A stretch of DNA of 64,000 bases from Desulfopila inferna (GCF_016919005.1 NZ_JAFFQE010000007.1:186001-250000), one strand, 5' to 3'; positions 18,380 to 27,670 are shown, numbered from the stretch's first letter. Numbers and translations are program-made. The notes: a model not told the origin generated them from the sequence alone.

Positions 18380-19165
18380 CTAATATGCCACCAGGTCGCG
18401 GCAGAAGAAGATGATCTGGCCTATTACGTATATTTCGTTTCTGTTTGCCTGGTAGGAATCAAATTCTTCTTTATTATCTGATATCACGTTGACTACTCCG
18501 CCTGGGCGGAGTGTTAGCCGCTTTAACATTATTGTTTCATCCAGGCGTAGGGCGTAGATCTGGCCTTCTATGATCTCCGTTCTGCCGGTATCTATCATTA
18601 CTGTGTCTTTATCTCTGATCGTCGGCTCCATTGATCGGCCCTGGACAGTCATGAGTACAACACTGTCTGGCGAAGAAGCTACTCTGTTGAGCCAGTTCTT
18701 TCTGAAAGCGTAATAGTCTGAAATATCTTCTGTTAATACAAACATTCCGCCACCGGCAGAGAGTTTAGCCTTTGCCATTGGAACATAGTAGAACATCTCC
18801 GGGTCTGGATTCTCCCATTGGGGAATCTGAGTTTGGGACGGTTGGATGTCTGTCGCTCTTCGACGAGGTATGTCTGCAACGATTTGGCAAGTTCCTGTAG
18901 AGGATGAGGGGGGTGCGGCTTTTTTGGCTATCTTGAGGGCATCGCTGATATCGTCTGGTTCCAGGTGTTTTGGGCCTTCTCCTAATAAAAGCCATATTGG
19001 ATTAATTTTATATTTTTCACATACATCAAGAATGAAATCAGTTGTTGGTGGATTAACTCCTGTCTCATAGCGGCGAAGAGTATTAGGTGTGATATTAAAT
19101 TTCTCCCCAAACTCCTTTTGAGAGATATCACCTCTCACTATTTTTAGCCTATCACCAAGGTTCAT
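18380..19165 (-). CDS. Prophage repressor, XRE HTH plus LexA-like S24 domain
   Basis: The 261-residue protein has a helix-turn-helix (SQKEFGEKFNITPNTLRRYE, residues 15-34) and a C-terminal S24 peptidase domain. The catalytic pair is Ser178 (GRSMEPT) and Lys215 (TIMLKRL). A probable self-cleavage site Ala137-Gly138 lies in LSAGGG. It should hold the lysogenic state by binding operators in the adjoining divergent region and cleave itself on RecA activation. It is transcribed leftwards, away from the early operon, and may be followed by the cargo genes. Confidence 0.93.
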   Translation of the reverse strand: MNLGDRLKIVRGDISQKEFGEKFNITPNTLRRYETGVNPPTTDFILDVCEKYKINPIWLLLGEGPKHLEPDDISDALKIAKKAAPPSSSTGTCQIVADIPRRRATDIQPSQTQIPQWENPDPEMFYYVPMAKAKLSAGGGMFVLTEDISDYYAFRKNWLNRVASSPDSVVLMTVQGRSMEPTIRDKDTVMIDTGRTEIIEGQIYALRLDETIMLKRLTLRPGGVVNVISDNKEEFDSYQANRNEIYVIGQIIFFCRDLVAY

Positions 19166-19491
19166 AGTTCATTTCTATGCAAAGTTAAGCGCACAGCTTT
19201 CTTGTCTAAAAGCAGTGCGTAAAGCTGTGCAACAAAAATAGCGCACGAACGTTATTTAAACGGTTATTGTTGCGCTTTTTATTGCGTTTCCATCATCGAA
19301 AGAAATAAAATTAAAGCTGTGCGCCATTTTTAACGTTGATATACGCTAAAAATAGTGCTATCTTGAGCACCATACACTAACAGTAGTTAGTTGGTATGTG
19401 CGCAATATTACACGTGCTGCATCTTTTTGGCAATGTCCGATATTCAAAACACTTCGGACAAGAAAACTAAATCTGACGGACAGGATACAAC
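19166..19491. promoter_or_regulatory. Repressor/early-operon control region with three operator-like repeats
   Basis: The ten bases AAAGCTGTGC occur at 19191-19200 (inverted), 19221-19230 and 19313-19322 (both direct). The first two face each other. Further GCGCAC-type half sites lie nearby (19240-19246). This is the expected place for divergent repressor and early promoters, and the repeats are the best candidates for repressor binding. No other gene is seen here. Confidence 0.65.
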
Positions 19492-19911
19492 GTGGCACCC
19501 AGACAGCTCGATCTATTCAACCAGACAAGTCTTTCGACCGTGATGCGCGATATCAAGGGAGCGATGAACCAAGCCGTCAAGGAATCGGGCAAATCGCGTG
19601 AACAGGTGGTGGATATGATGAATGAACTGGCCGCCAGATACGGCACACGGCTGAACGGCCGGGGCGGACTGAGCAGGGAAACATTCGAGAAATGGCTCAA
19701 CATAGAGGATGACAGCCGCCAGCCGAGCATCAAGGGAGTGGTTTTCTTTTGTGCGGTTTTACAGACATCAACTCCCCTGGCTGCCATTGTGAGTCTGCTT
19801 GGCGGTGAGATTATCGAGGGTGCGGATATATCCATGTTGAAGTGGGCGAGGAAATACCACCAGGCCAAGGAGCTGCGCAAGCAGATGAAACAGCTTGAGG
19901 ATGAGCTATGA
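19492..19911 (+). CDS. Prophage early protein, unknown
   Basis: The 139-residue protein starts with GTG (19492). It is the first gene of the rightward early operon. The sequence is helical with a possible DNA-binding core (GKSREQVVDMMNELAARYG) and a charged C-terminal helix (KYHQAKELRKQMKQLEDEL). The position matches Ner-type or other early regulators of Mu-like phages, but no family is certain. It overlaps the next gene by four bases. Confidence 0.7.
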   Translation: MAPRQLDLFNQTSLSTVMRDIKGAMNQAVKESGKSREQVVDMMNELAARYGTRLNGRGGLSRETFEKWLNIEDDSRQPSIKGVVFFCAVLQTSTPLAAIVSLLGGEIIEGADISMLKWARKYHQAKELRKQMKQLEDEL

Positions 19912-20189
19912 GGGACAGGCTTGAAATAGACATATGGATGCGTCGCCAGGGGCTCAGCGTTGCCAAAATTCAGAAGCGATTGGGCTACAGCACTCATACC
20001 GGCATATCCAATACACTGGCAGGCCGTGAAAACCTCAGAAAGGTCTTGCGGTTTCTTGTGAATGAGGGGTGTCCGGTGAAATATCTGGACCTGCCCGAAG
20101 ATATGAGGAGGAAGATATTAAGACCTACCTCAGATATAAAGCATAGTAAGCGAGATACGGAGAGTCGAGATGAGCAGAAAAATGGTTGA
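19908..20189 (+). CDS. Small HTH protein, Ner-like by position
   Basis: The 93-residue protein contains a helix-turn-helix-like segment (LSVAKIQKRLGYSTHTGISN, residues 16-35). The start overlaps the previous stop (ATGA) and the 3' end overlaps the next gene by 20 bases. It probably tunes early transcription, as Ner does in Mu; this is inferred from size, fold pattern and position. Confidence 0.65.
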   Translation: MRDRLEIDIWMRRQGLSVAKIQKRLGYSTHTGISNTLAGRENLRKVLRFLVNEGCPVKYLDLPEDMRRKILRPTSDIKHSKRDTESRDEQKNG

Positions 20190-21048
20190 GATTGCAGTCC
20201 GGCAGAATGAAGTACCGGTTAAAGAGCTATCGGTACAAGAAGAGAAGAGATTGGAGCAGCTTGAAAATGTGGTTGTTGAAAATTTCAAAACCTTCATACA
20301 GGTTGGCAGGGCTTTGGCGGAGATCCGGGACAGAAAGCTTTATCGCAAGAAAGCGATGACGTTTGAGAGATACTGCAAAGAGCTGTTCGATATAGCAAAA
20401 TCAAGAGCTTATGAGTTAATCAATGCTGCGGACGTCATCGAAAACGTCCGCAATTGCGGACAAAATGACGATGTAGATCTCTCCAGCTTTTTTGTAAACG
20501 AGTCCCAGATTCGGCCCCTCACCAAACTGCGACCGGAGCAGCAGGTCAGCGTTTGTCGTGCCGCGATTGAAAGCGCACCAAACGGCAGAATGACAGCAAC
20601 TCATGTGAAGAAGGTTGTCAAAGAGTATCTCGGCGAGAAAATACAAAAGACAGTCCGCACAGCTCAGGAAAAAGTTATTCAAGCATCCAGTCCCGAGTTC
20701 TCCGAAGCCTTCGAAAAGTTTTCCTGGCAGATAATCAAGGAGCGAGGCTCCAACTATAAATTCACGTCACGGGGTGAAATCGTGAAGTGCCTGGACCAGC
20801 TTCGCGCCGATCTGGCCGAGGACGGCGAGTTTATCGACGATCCTGTTTTTCATGGCGGCGGCGATGATATGAATAAGCTGGAACGCGCGGGCTTTTCCCT
20901 GTTCCGCATGGACCGCGCCAGTATGAGCATCAAGCGGCGCAGCGAAAACGGGGGATGGCAGAAGCATAGCGGTGCCTATGAGACCATCAAAGAGATGGAA
21001 GCCGCCTTCAAGGACCTCCTGCAGGACGATATGCATCTGCGGGGGTAA
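20170..21048 (+). CDS. Prophage DNA-binding-type early protein
   Basis: In the 292-residue protein the N-terminal half (VGRALAEIRDRKLYRKKAMT, FERYCKELFDIAKSRAYELI) resembles DUF3102/ParB-like phage and plasmid proteins with an HTH. The C-terminal part holds a separate domain around residues 190-285. It lies directly upstream of the transposase (3 bp gap) and is probably a regulator or partition-like protein. The exact function is not known. Confidence 0.6.
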   Translation: MSRKMVEIAVRQNEVPVKELSVQEEKRLEQLENVVVENFKTFIQVGRALAEIRDRKLYRKKAMTFERYCKELFDIAKSRAYELINAADVIENVRNCGQNDDVDLSSFFVNESQIRPLTKLRPEQQVSVCRAAIESAPNGRMTATHVKKVVKEYLGEKIQKTVRTAQEKVIQASSPEFSEAFEKFSWQIIKERGSNYKFTSRGEIVKCLDQLRADLAEDGEFIDDPVFHGGGDDMNKLERAGFSLFRMDRASMSIKRRSENGGWQKHSGAYETIKEMEAAFKDLLQDDMHLRG

Positions 21049-21051
21049 CTC

Positions 21052-23271
21052 ATGAAATCAGCATATTCATCAAAAGAGCTGGCAGCCCTGGAGCTGCCGG
21101 TATTACCCACCACCGCAAACGGTATCGCCCGCAGGGCCGATCGTGAAAGCTGGTCATTTTATTGGGAAACGGTTCGTGGCGGTTCAATCAAGATGTATCG
21201 CGCCTACCTGCTGCCCGATGCGGTCCGCCAGGCAATCCTCGATAAGGAAGAAATTGATACCCTGGTGCCGGTCAACGGTTCCGGCAACCTTCCCGCCACC
21301 ACTGAAACCACCATCGGCGCCGCTCAGGGCCGCAAGGCAAATTATAAGGCGGCGCTGGTCAAGCTCTATATGAAGGCCATGGCAACAGCAGCCTGGGGTA
21401 AGAAGGACCAGGCCCGCGAAAGCTTCATGGTCGGCTACAACAGCGGCGCCGCCTACCCTGATCTGTATAAAGAGCTGGGCGCCCTGAGCTGGAAGACCAT
21501 TGAGGGCTGGAAAACCAAGCTGAAAAAGACAGACGGCAACACTCTTCAGCTCGCGGACAGGCGCGGCAAGAAAAGAGGTCAACGGAGCATCACTCCCCTG
21601 CAGGCTCAGATCATCCTGGCTATTGTTCGCCAGCCCAAAGGCAAGAGCCGACCGAAGAGCGAAATCATCCGCATCGCTATGGATATCATGAAGCAGAAAG
21701 GCCTTGAAACCCTGTCGGATGCCACTTACCGCCGTTTTCTCAACGACTGGATTGCCGTGAACTATGACGAGTGGATCTGGTGGCGTGAAGGCGACAAGGG
21801 CTTGAACGACAAGTGCCTGTTCTGGACCGAGCGCGATTATGAGCGTATCGAAGTGGGCGACGTTCTTGTTGCCGACGGTCATGTGCTCAACTTCCGTGTG
21901 CTCAATCCCTGGACCGGCAAGGATCAGCGGATGATGCTGGTGCTGTTTTTCGACATGAAAAGCAGCATGCCCCTGGGCTGGGAGATCATGCCCACAGAAA
22001 ATACAGATTCTATTTCGGCTGCTCTGCGTCGCTCAATCATCCGCCTGGGCAAGGTGCCCAAGATCGTCTATCTCGATAACGGCCGGGCTTTCAAGGGTAA
22101 GTATTTTACCGGCACGGACTTTGAGCAGACCGAGCTGCCGGGCCTGTATGAACGTCTTGGCATCCAGCTTATCGTTGCCAAACCGTACCACGGCCAATCA
22201 AAGACAATTGAGCGCTTCTTCAAGACATTCGGTGAGCTTGAGAGGCTGTCCCCATCATTTATCGGCACGGCAATTGACACCAAGCCTGCCCATATGAATC
22301 GAGGCGAGAAGCTGCATCGGCGCATCAACAAGACGATCACCCAGGGGCATGTGCCCTCCCTGGTAGACAGCCACCGAGCCATAGCGGTGTGGTTTGACCT
22401 GTATGCCTCCCGCAAACAAGGAACAAACAGCCACCTGGCCGGGCAAGCGCCCCAGACATTATTTGAAGCAGGAAGAGGACCCGGAGTCGACGAGCAGGCC
22501 CTACGCATATTGATGATGAAGAAGGAATCACGCAAGATCTACGGGCGCGGCGTCAAAGTTTTTGATAAAGGCGAATGGTATTACCACCCGGCGCTGTACG
22601 GCCGGAGCCATAAGGTTTCTGTGCGTTTCGATATGCAGGAACGGGACTCCGTCCTGGTCTACGATCAACGAACCGACGAGTTTATCTGCGAGGCATCCAG
22701 AGTGGATAAAGTGCATCCCGCAGCGCGTATCCTCGGCGACCAGACCGATATAGCCCTACTGGAAAATCAGCTGGAGATGATAGGCAGCCTGAGAAAACAG
22801 ACCGTTTCTCATGCCAGGGCCATGGCCGATGAGGTCGTGATCCCGGAGGCGCGGCGCATGATCGAGGATACCGGTTTTCGTATCGATGGGCCCAGCGAAC
22901 CTCCCAGACTGAACGGCGGCAAGGGAAACAACATCAAGCGACTGCCCGCCAAACCGGCCAGACTCAGCGAAGCCGAAAGGCAAAAGGCCTTTGAAGAGGC
23001 GGACGAGGCCCAACTTTTTCAGCGTGAACTGGAAGAGGCACAGCTCCATGCCGACCTGGAGGAAATGAACGAGTTCGACCGCTACGGCAAGCTGCTGGAA
23101 ATAGAGATGCGAGGAGATACGCTTACCAGCGAATGGCGGCGTTTCATGCGGGTGTATGAGCAGATGCCGGAGTTTGAGCGGGACCGTGATTACTGGGAAA
23201 GCCAGCGGGCGGCGCTCGCGGTGATCTATAGACAAAAAAATCCGGCGACCGATGAGGCGGCCGCCGGATGA
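21052..23271 (+). CDS. Mu-type transposase A (DDE integrase)
   Basis: The 739-residue protein has an N-terminal Mu-type HTH domain (starting SSKELAALELPVLPTTANGI) that binds phage ends. A rve catalytic core follows with Asp275 (VADGHVLN), Asp342 (YLDNGRAFK) and Glu387 (SKTIERFF), spaced like Mu A (269, 336, 392). A C-terminal Mu-type beta-barrel and a charged tail that should contact protein B complete it. It carries out strand transfer in replicative transposition of the phage genome. All catalytic residues are present, so it looks active. Confidence 0.96.
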   Translation: MKSAYSSKELAALELPVLPTTANGIARRADRESWSFYWETVRGGSIKMYRAYLLPDAVRQAILDKEEIDTLVPVNGSGNLPATTETTIGAAQGRKANYKAALVKLYMKAMATAAWGKKDQARESFMVGYNSGAAYPDLYKELGALSWKTIEGWKTKLKKTDGNTLQLADRRGKKRGQRSITPLQAQIILAIVRQPKGKSRPKSEIIRIAMDIMKQKGLETLSDATYRRFLNDWIAVNYDEWIWWREGDKGLNDKCLFWTERDYERIEVGDVLVADGHVLNFRVLNPWTGKDQRMMLVLFFDMKSSMPLGWEIMPTENTDSISAALRRSIIRLGKVPKIVYLDNGRAFKGKYFTGTDFEQTELPGLYERLGIQLIVAKPYHGQSKTIERFFKTFGELERLSPSFIGTAIDTKPAHMNRGEKLHRRINKTITQGHVPSLVDSHRAIAVWFDLYASRKQGTNSHLAGQAPQTLFEAGRGPGVDEQALRILMMKKESRKIYGRGVKVFDKGEWYYHPALYGRSHKVSVRFDMQERDSVLVYDQRTDEFICEASRVDKVHPAARILGDQTDIALLENQLEMIGSLRKQTVSHARAMADEVVIPEARRMIEDTGFRIDGPSEPPRLNGGKGNNIKRLPAKPARLSEAERQKAFEEADEAQLFQRELEEAQLHADLEEMNEFDRYGKLLEIEMRGDTLTSEWRRFMRVYEQMPEFERDRDYWESQRAALAVIYRQKNPATDEAAAG

Positions 23272-23302
23272 ACCCCTTAATGCAAATTGACTTGGAGGTG
23301 TA

Positions 23303-24022
23303 ATGAAAGAAATACGAGTTTTACCGAAGTTTGTCAATGTAAAGAATGTCCGCAACTTTCAGGCCATGATCGATGCCCTGATGCTCTCGGCCGGTGAAGG
23401 CAGGCTGGCTGCGGTTATCGGACCGGCCGGGCGCGGCAAGACCAGGACGGCACAGTGGTATGCGGCGAACAAGCGTTGCGCCTTTGTGCGCTGCCTGTCG
23501 ATCTGGCGGCATACCGAGCTTGGTTTTCTGCAGGCACTGTGCAGGGAGCTGGGAGTGAAAAAGATTCCTCATCGCAAGGACCCTGCCTTTCTGGCTGTAA
23601 TGGATGCCTTGAATACCCAGGGTGGACGTCCTGTGTTCGTCGAGGAAATTGAAAAACTGCCCCGGCTGCATCTTGAGCTGGTAAGAGATCTCTCCGATTT
23701 GTCCGCCGCTCCCTTCGTGCTGATCGGCGAAGATGAGCTGCAGCATCATATGCGGCAGGTTACCAGGATATGGAACCGCACTTTTCAACAGCTTGAATTC
23801 GAGCCTCTCGGTCTTGGCGATGTGGTGATGTTTGCCAGGGATGCGGCCGGTATCGATCTGCCCGCAGATGTGGCCGAGACCCTACATCGTGAAGCAGGCG
23901 GCTGTTTCAGGGTGATCAAGAGGGATCTTATCTCCCTGGTCAATATCATGAATGCAAAGGCCCGGCCGGTACCGGATATGGAAATGGTTAAGGCTGCCAT
24001 CAAACAGAGCTTGAGAGGGTAG
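23303..24022 (+). CDS. Mu B-like AAA ATPase, transposition target selector
   Basis: The 239-residue protein has Walker A GPAGRGKT (residues 40-47) and Walker B PVFVEE (110-115). It binds target DNA with ATP and delivers it to transposase A. It is shorter than Mu B (312 residues) because it lacks the N-terminal HTH, as in B3/D3112-type phages. It follows gene A by 31 bp with GGAGG before the start. Confidence 0.92.
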   Translation: MKEIRVLPKFVNVKNVRNFQAMIDALMLSAGEGRLAAVIGPAGRGKTRTAQWYAANKRCAFVRCLSIWRHTELGFLQALCRELGVKKIPHRKDPAFLAVMDALNTQGGRPVFVEEIEKLPRLHLELVRDLSDLSAAPFVLIGEDELQHHMRQVTRIWNRTFQQLEFEPLGLGDVVMFARDAAGIDLPADVAETLHREAGGCFRVIKRDLISLVNIMNAKARPVPDMEMVKAAIKQSLRG

Positions 24023-24026
24023 TATC

Positions 24027-24599
24027 ATGGCTCATCAATCATTTGCCAAAACGGTGCTCGATACACTGAGGAAAGAAGCCCTGGTCCGAGACGGAGATGT
24101 TACCGTAACCGATCTTTCCTGTGCGCTGCATCTGCAGACGCGCAAGGATCATAAGCGCATGCTCAATACTCTCTCTGATCTGGTGAAAAGCGGCAAGGCA
24201 GTCCGGGTACGTCAAGGCGTTTACACCTTCAGTGCGGAGGCAAGAGAACCGGATAAGCGTGAGGTTATGTGGCGGGCACTGCGAATGCGCAGGATCGTCA
24301 CCATTGCCGATCTGCAGGAGTTTGCCGGAGTATCCCATGAATACGCCAAACAGTGGCTGGCGATGCTGGTCAAGCGCAAGATCGCGCAGCGTAATACTCC
24401 GGCAAATAAGAACCATCCCCACTCCTGGCGCCTTATCAAAAACGATCTTGTTGACATGCCGGTGGATACGGATAAAGCGGCCAAGCTCCGTACCCTGCGC
24501 CTGAAGCAAAAGCAGGGCGTTATCTCGGCTCTTGATACCATCGACAATGAGCTGAGCAAGGTACGTAATTTTATAGCAAACATGGAGGATGAACGATGA
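24027..24599 (+). CDS. Prophage winged-helix protein
   Basis: The 190-residue protein has two winged-helix-like segments: ALVRDGDVTVTDLSCALHLQ (around residues 18-37) and RRIVTIADLQEFAGVSHEYA (about 88-107). The C-terminal helix (GVISALDTIDNELSKVRNFI) may dimerise. It is a probable early DNA-binding regulator, overlapping the next gene by four bases. No named family is certain. Confidence 0.65.
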   Translation: MAHQSFAKTVLDTLRKEALVRDGDVTVTDLSCALHLQTRKDHKRMLNTLSDLVKSGKAVRVRQGVYTFSAEAREPDKREVMWRALRMRRIVTIADLQEFAGVSHEYAKQWLAMLVKRKIAQRNTPANKNHPHSWRLIKNDLVDMPVDTDKAAKLRTLRLKQKQGVISALDTIDNELSKVRNFIANMEDER

Positions 24600-25384
24600 A
24601 TTGGCGCGATCTGCTGCGCAAGGCGATACTTGCAGAAGGCAGCCAGGCAAAAGTCGCCAACAAACTCGGTTACAGTCCGGCCACCATCTCTCAGACGGTG
24701 GCCGGTAGCTATCCCGGCGATACTGCCGGAATTGCACAAAAGATAATGGAAGTCTATGGAGGGAAAATCATGAATACAAAGGAAGTGCCGGACGGCTATA
24801 TGCTGAATGGAGTCGGGCATCTGGTACCGCTTGAAAGCATTAAGGAGATAGATCTGGCCCGCGACGAGTTCGTTCGAGAGGTTGTCGCCCAGGCTGCAGA
24901 GGTAAGCGGGATCCTCGAAAAATTCAAACAGAAGCTGGCTGGCGACATGCAGGCTTTTTTGGAACTGTCCGCCGAAAAATACGAGGTGGATCTGGGAGGA
25001 GCTCGCGGCAACCTATCGCTCACCTCCTATGACGGACGGTATAAGGTTCTGCGGGCGGTAAGCGAGCGGCTCGATTTTGACGAGAGGCTGCAGGCCGCGA
25101 AAGAGCTGGTGGATGATTGTCTGCGGGAGTGGAGCAAGGATGCCGGTCCCGAACTGCGGACCCTGGTCGAGAGCGCTTTCCAGGTGGACAAAAAAGGCCG
25201 GATCAATGCCAAGCGCATTCTCTCCCTGCGCTCTTTAAATATCGAGCATCCAACCTGGAAAAAGGCCATGGACGCGATCGGCGATGCGGTGACGGTGGTC
25301 GGTTCATGTACTTACTACCGCATCTATGAGCGGGATGACGAGGGTAACTATAATCAGATCAGTCTTGATTTCTCCGGGGCCTGA
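24596..25384 (+). CDS. HTH domain fused to DUF3164 protein, with internal start
   Basis: The 262-residue frame has residues 1-55 forming an HTH (SQAKVANKLGYSPATISQTV). From Met59 the sequence is a complete DUF3164 protein (MNTKEVPDGYMLNGVGHLVP onwards), usually encoded alone in Mu-like phages. Met59 (24770) has GGAGGG six bases upstream, so two products are likely: the full fusion and a separate DUF3164 protein. DUF3164 proteins are conserved in transposable phages with unknown function. Confidence 0.85.
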   Translation: MNWRDLLRKAILAEGSQAKVANKLGYSPATISQTVAGSYPGDTAGIAQKIMEVYGGKIMNTKEVPDGYMLNGVGHLVPLESIKEIDLARDEFVREVVAQAAEVSGILEKFKQKLAGDMQAFLELSAEKYEVDLGGARGNLSLTSYDGRYKVLRAVSERLDFDERLQAAKELVDDCLREWSKDAGPELRTLVESAFQVDKKGRINAKRILSLRSLNIEHPTWKKAMDAIGDAVTVVGSCTYYRIYERDDEGNYNQISLDFSGA

Positions 25385-25417
25385 ATAGACAAAAATGAAG
25401 AGTAAGGGAGAGAGGCT

Positions 25418-25780
25418 ATGAACGATATGCAGCAGATAACTAAAAACATGCTGGCGGATCTTAACGAAGTGCAGCTGGATCTGGCACTGGCGGGCCAGGG
25501 CGATGCGAGCGAGAAGGTCCGCAAAGTAAAAAAGCAGATGCTCCGATTTACAGAAAACAGCGAGAACGGGATAGATGCCCTGGTTTCAGGATATCGCCAC
25601 GACGCGCTGGACCAGTGCGAACGGGTGAACACCATGCTTGCCAAGATCGGCAGCGGCGAGGCTCCCACCGATAATGAGCTGACGTTTGTCAAAATGGCGT
25701 CCGAGTTACTGGCACAGCGGATCGGAGTATATCTGCAGCGGAAAATGCTGGTGCAATGCCCAGGATTGGCGGAGGTATAG
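25418..25780 (+). CDS. Prophage early hypothetical protein
   Basis: The 120-residue helical protein starts MNDMQQITKNMLADLNEVQL. The ribosome site GGGAGAGAGG precedes the ATG. No family was recognised. It is directly followed by the next gene, whose ATG is the base after its stop. Confidence 0.65.
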   Translation: MNDMQQITKNMLADLNEVQLDLALAGQGDASEKVRKVKKQMLRFTENSENGIDALVSGYRHDALDQCERVNTMLAKIGSGEAPTDNELTFVKMASELLAQRIGVYLQRKMLVQCPGLAEV

Positions 25781-26050
25781 ATGAAAACAACAGACTTTGA
25801 AATTATGGCCGGGTTTATCTGGCAGCAACTGGAGGCATTCCGGGAGCATATAGTTGGTGATAAGGGAACTTTGAAGCAGGTCCCGATCTTCCTCGAATTC
25901 GCGACCTTCCTCGAGAATAACTATGAAGCCTTTCAGGAGTATCTGGAGGAATGGCACGAGATAGAGGGTACCGAGGCAGAGCGCTTTATTGACGAACTCC
26001 GGAAGTCTGAGAAGACGAAGGATTGGCAGAAGGAGAATCCTACCCATTAA
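25781..26050 (+). CDS. Small acidic prophage protein
   Basis: The 89-residue acidic, aromatic-rich helical protein (FIWQQLEAFREHIVG...NNYEAFQEYLEEWHE) has an unknown role. It starts immediately after the preceding stop, so it is translated with it. Confidence 0.6.
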   Translation: MKTTDFEIMAGFIWQQLEAFREHIVGDKGTLKQVPIFLEFATFLENNYEAFQEYLEEWHEIEGTEAERFIDELRKSEKTKDWQKENPTH

Positions 26051-26157
26051 GCGACCAAGGCGAAACCAGGGTCTCTTATGATCCTGGTCGTGCCGGGAGG
26101 TACCCGGTGCCTGACGATGCCAGCCAGGTCAGAAATCAGAAATAAGACGGAAGACAG

Positions 26158-26328
26158 ATGAATAACATCACGGAAATTAAACCGAAGAAAATGCAGGATC
26201 CTCGGGACACCTTGCCTGGCTGCAAGGCCTATGCTGCCGTTGATTTTACCTCTGTTGAATGGTGCCGCAGGAATCGCGGTCAATGGTGCAAGGCTGACGG
26301 TACCTGGTGCCGATGGAGAAATATATGA
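26158..26328 (+). CDS. Small Cys/Trp-rich prophage protein
   Basis: This 56-codon gene has four Cys and three Trp in its C-terminal half (EWCRRNRGQWCKADGTWCRW), which could form a metal or disulfide knot. Its TGA overlaps the ATG of the next gene (ATGA), the usual coupling in this operon, which supports it as real. No family is known. Confidence 0.5.
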   Translation: MNNITEIKPKKMQDPRDTLPGCKAYAAVDFTSVEWCRRNRGQWCKADGTWCRWRNI

Positions 26329-26876
26329 AATTGATTTGCCCAGGCTGTGGCGCGGTCGCCAGTGCCGAGACATGGTCGAATGATGAATTGTGCCGGGAGA
26401 CACTGCTGGTTATTAGCCGGTTGCCCGCCCCATTGCCGAAGGCGACGCTTGGTTATCTGTCGCTTTTCCGGCCCGGCAAGCAGGCGCTCACCTGGAAGAA
26501 GGCATTGCGGCTGGCCCTGGAGATCGAGCAGCTCGTTGCCGCCGGTTATGTCCATGTGCAGGGTAAGATTGACCGCACCTGCCCACCTTCATTGTGGGGA
26601 AAGGCCATGGAGCAGATGGTCGAGCAGCGCGGCAGCCTGCGCCTGTCGATGGCCAGTCATATATATCTGGCCAAGATCGCCTGGGATCTGGCTGAACAGG
26701 CCGATTATGGGACGGAGAAAAAGAAAACCACTATACTGAACCGGCCGAAGGGGAACGCGGATCCCATGCTTGACCCTATGGAAAAAGCACGGCGGGAGTA
26801 TGACGAGCGGATGAAAAGAGGCGAGGTCAGTGTCGATTTAAACAATGTTTCAGGCATCGTTAAGGGGATGGATTGA
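26325..26876 (+). CDS. Prophage zinc-ribbon-type hypothetical protein
   Basis: From the ATG at 26325 the 183-residue product starts MKLICPGCGAVASAETW, a possible half zinc ribbon with two Cys, followed by helical sequence. Such proteins are common in the early region of Mu-like phages just before gemA; the function is unknown. I prefer this start because it overlaps the previous stop as ATGA, over 26307. Confidence 0.7.
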   Translation: MKLICPGCGAVASAETWSNDELCRETLLVISRLPAPLPKATLGYLSLFRPGKQALTWKKALRLALEIEQLVAAGYVHVQGKIDRTCPPSLWGKAMEQMVEQRGSLRLSMASHIYLAKIAWDLAEQADYGTEKKKTTILNRPKGNADPMLDPMEKARREYDERMKRGEVSVDLNNVSGIVKGMD

Positions 26877-26877
26877 A

Positions 26878-27294
26878 ATGGCACCAACCAAAGCCGACTA
26901 CGCTAAAATCAATATAGCCTGCAAGGAGCTGAATCTCGACAAGCATCAGCTTATCAGTGACCGGTATGGCTTACAGTCCTCGACGCTGTTGAACCGGCGG
27001 CAGCTGGCCGATCTGTATGCGCATTTTCGTAGGCTGGGGTGGAAGGTGAAGAGGAAGAAGAGCACCTCCAGCCCGAAGTACGATGATCCGCAGAAACGCA
27101 AAATAGTGGCATTGTGGATTACCCTGGGACAGGCGGGAGTGGTGCGCAACAAATCCGACTGGGCATTACAGGCATATGTCAAACGAATGACCGGTGTGGC
27201 AAATCTTAAGTGGTGCGATGGTGAAGATTGCGATCGGTTGATCGAGAGCCTGAAAAAGTGGGGAAAGAGGGAGGATGCGGATGTCGAAGAGTAA
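26878..27294 (+). CDS. gemA: GemA/gp16-like regulatory protein
   Basis: The 138-residue product from the ATG at 26878 matches the Mu GemA (DUF1018) family: KINIACKELNLDKHQLISDRYG, then RRLGWK and a C-terminal VKRMTGVANLKWCDGED. In Mu, GemA changes host DNA topology and gene expression. The start lies one base after the previous stop. It overlaps the mor-like gene by 14 bases. Confidence 0.85.
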   Translation: MAPTKADYAKINIACKELNLDKHQLISDRYGLQSSTLLNRRQLADLYAHFRRLGWKVKRKKSTSSPKYDDPQKRKIVALWITLGQAGVVRNKSDWALQAYVKRMTGVANLKWCDGEDCDRLIESLKKWGKREDADVEE

Positions 27295-27634
27295 GATGAT
27301 TGAGATACCGGAAGAGTATTTGCCCGAGATCTCCCAATTGCCCGGCGATCTGGCGCTGATCGCCTCCTCGGTAGAGGATGTGTGGGAGGGCAACGGTGTG
27401 CGCGTCGCTATCCTGCTGGGCCAGCTTTTTCCGGGTGTACCGATGTATATCCATAATCTGCGGGACATCACCATGCGGATTCGCAATGACGCCATCAGGA
27501 CCGAGTATGACCAGGGTGCCAAGGTGAAGCAGCTGGCTATCAAATATAAATTATCCACCCGCCAAATAGAGAACATCCTGGCCGAGCCGCCCAGCCAGGA
27601 GCAGTTGAAGAACAAACAGATAAAGCTTTTTTGA
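27281..27634 (+). CDS. mor: Mor-type middle/late transcription activator
   Basis: The 117-residue protein is a Mor/C family member: an N-terminal dimerisation part (YLPEISQLPGDLALIASSVE), GVRVAILLGQLFPGVPMYI, and a C-terminal HTH (KVKQLAIKYKLSTRQIENIL). It should activate the promoter for the lysis and structural genes starting downstream. The ATG at 27281 has GGGAGG at proper spacing; 27275 would be too close. The terminator downstream separates early and late transcription. Confidence 0.9.
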   Translation: MSKSKMIEIPEEYLPEISQLPGDLALIASSVEDVWEGNGVRVAILLGQLFPGVPMYIHNLRDITMRIRNDAIRTEYDQGAKVKQLAIKYKLSTRQIENILAEPPSQEQLKNKQIKLF

Positions 27635-27670
27635 AACCTCTTTTGAAGGAAATTATCAAACCTTCTCATA

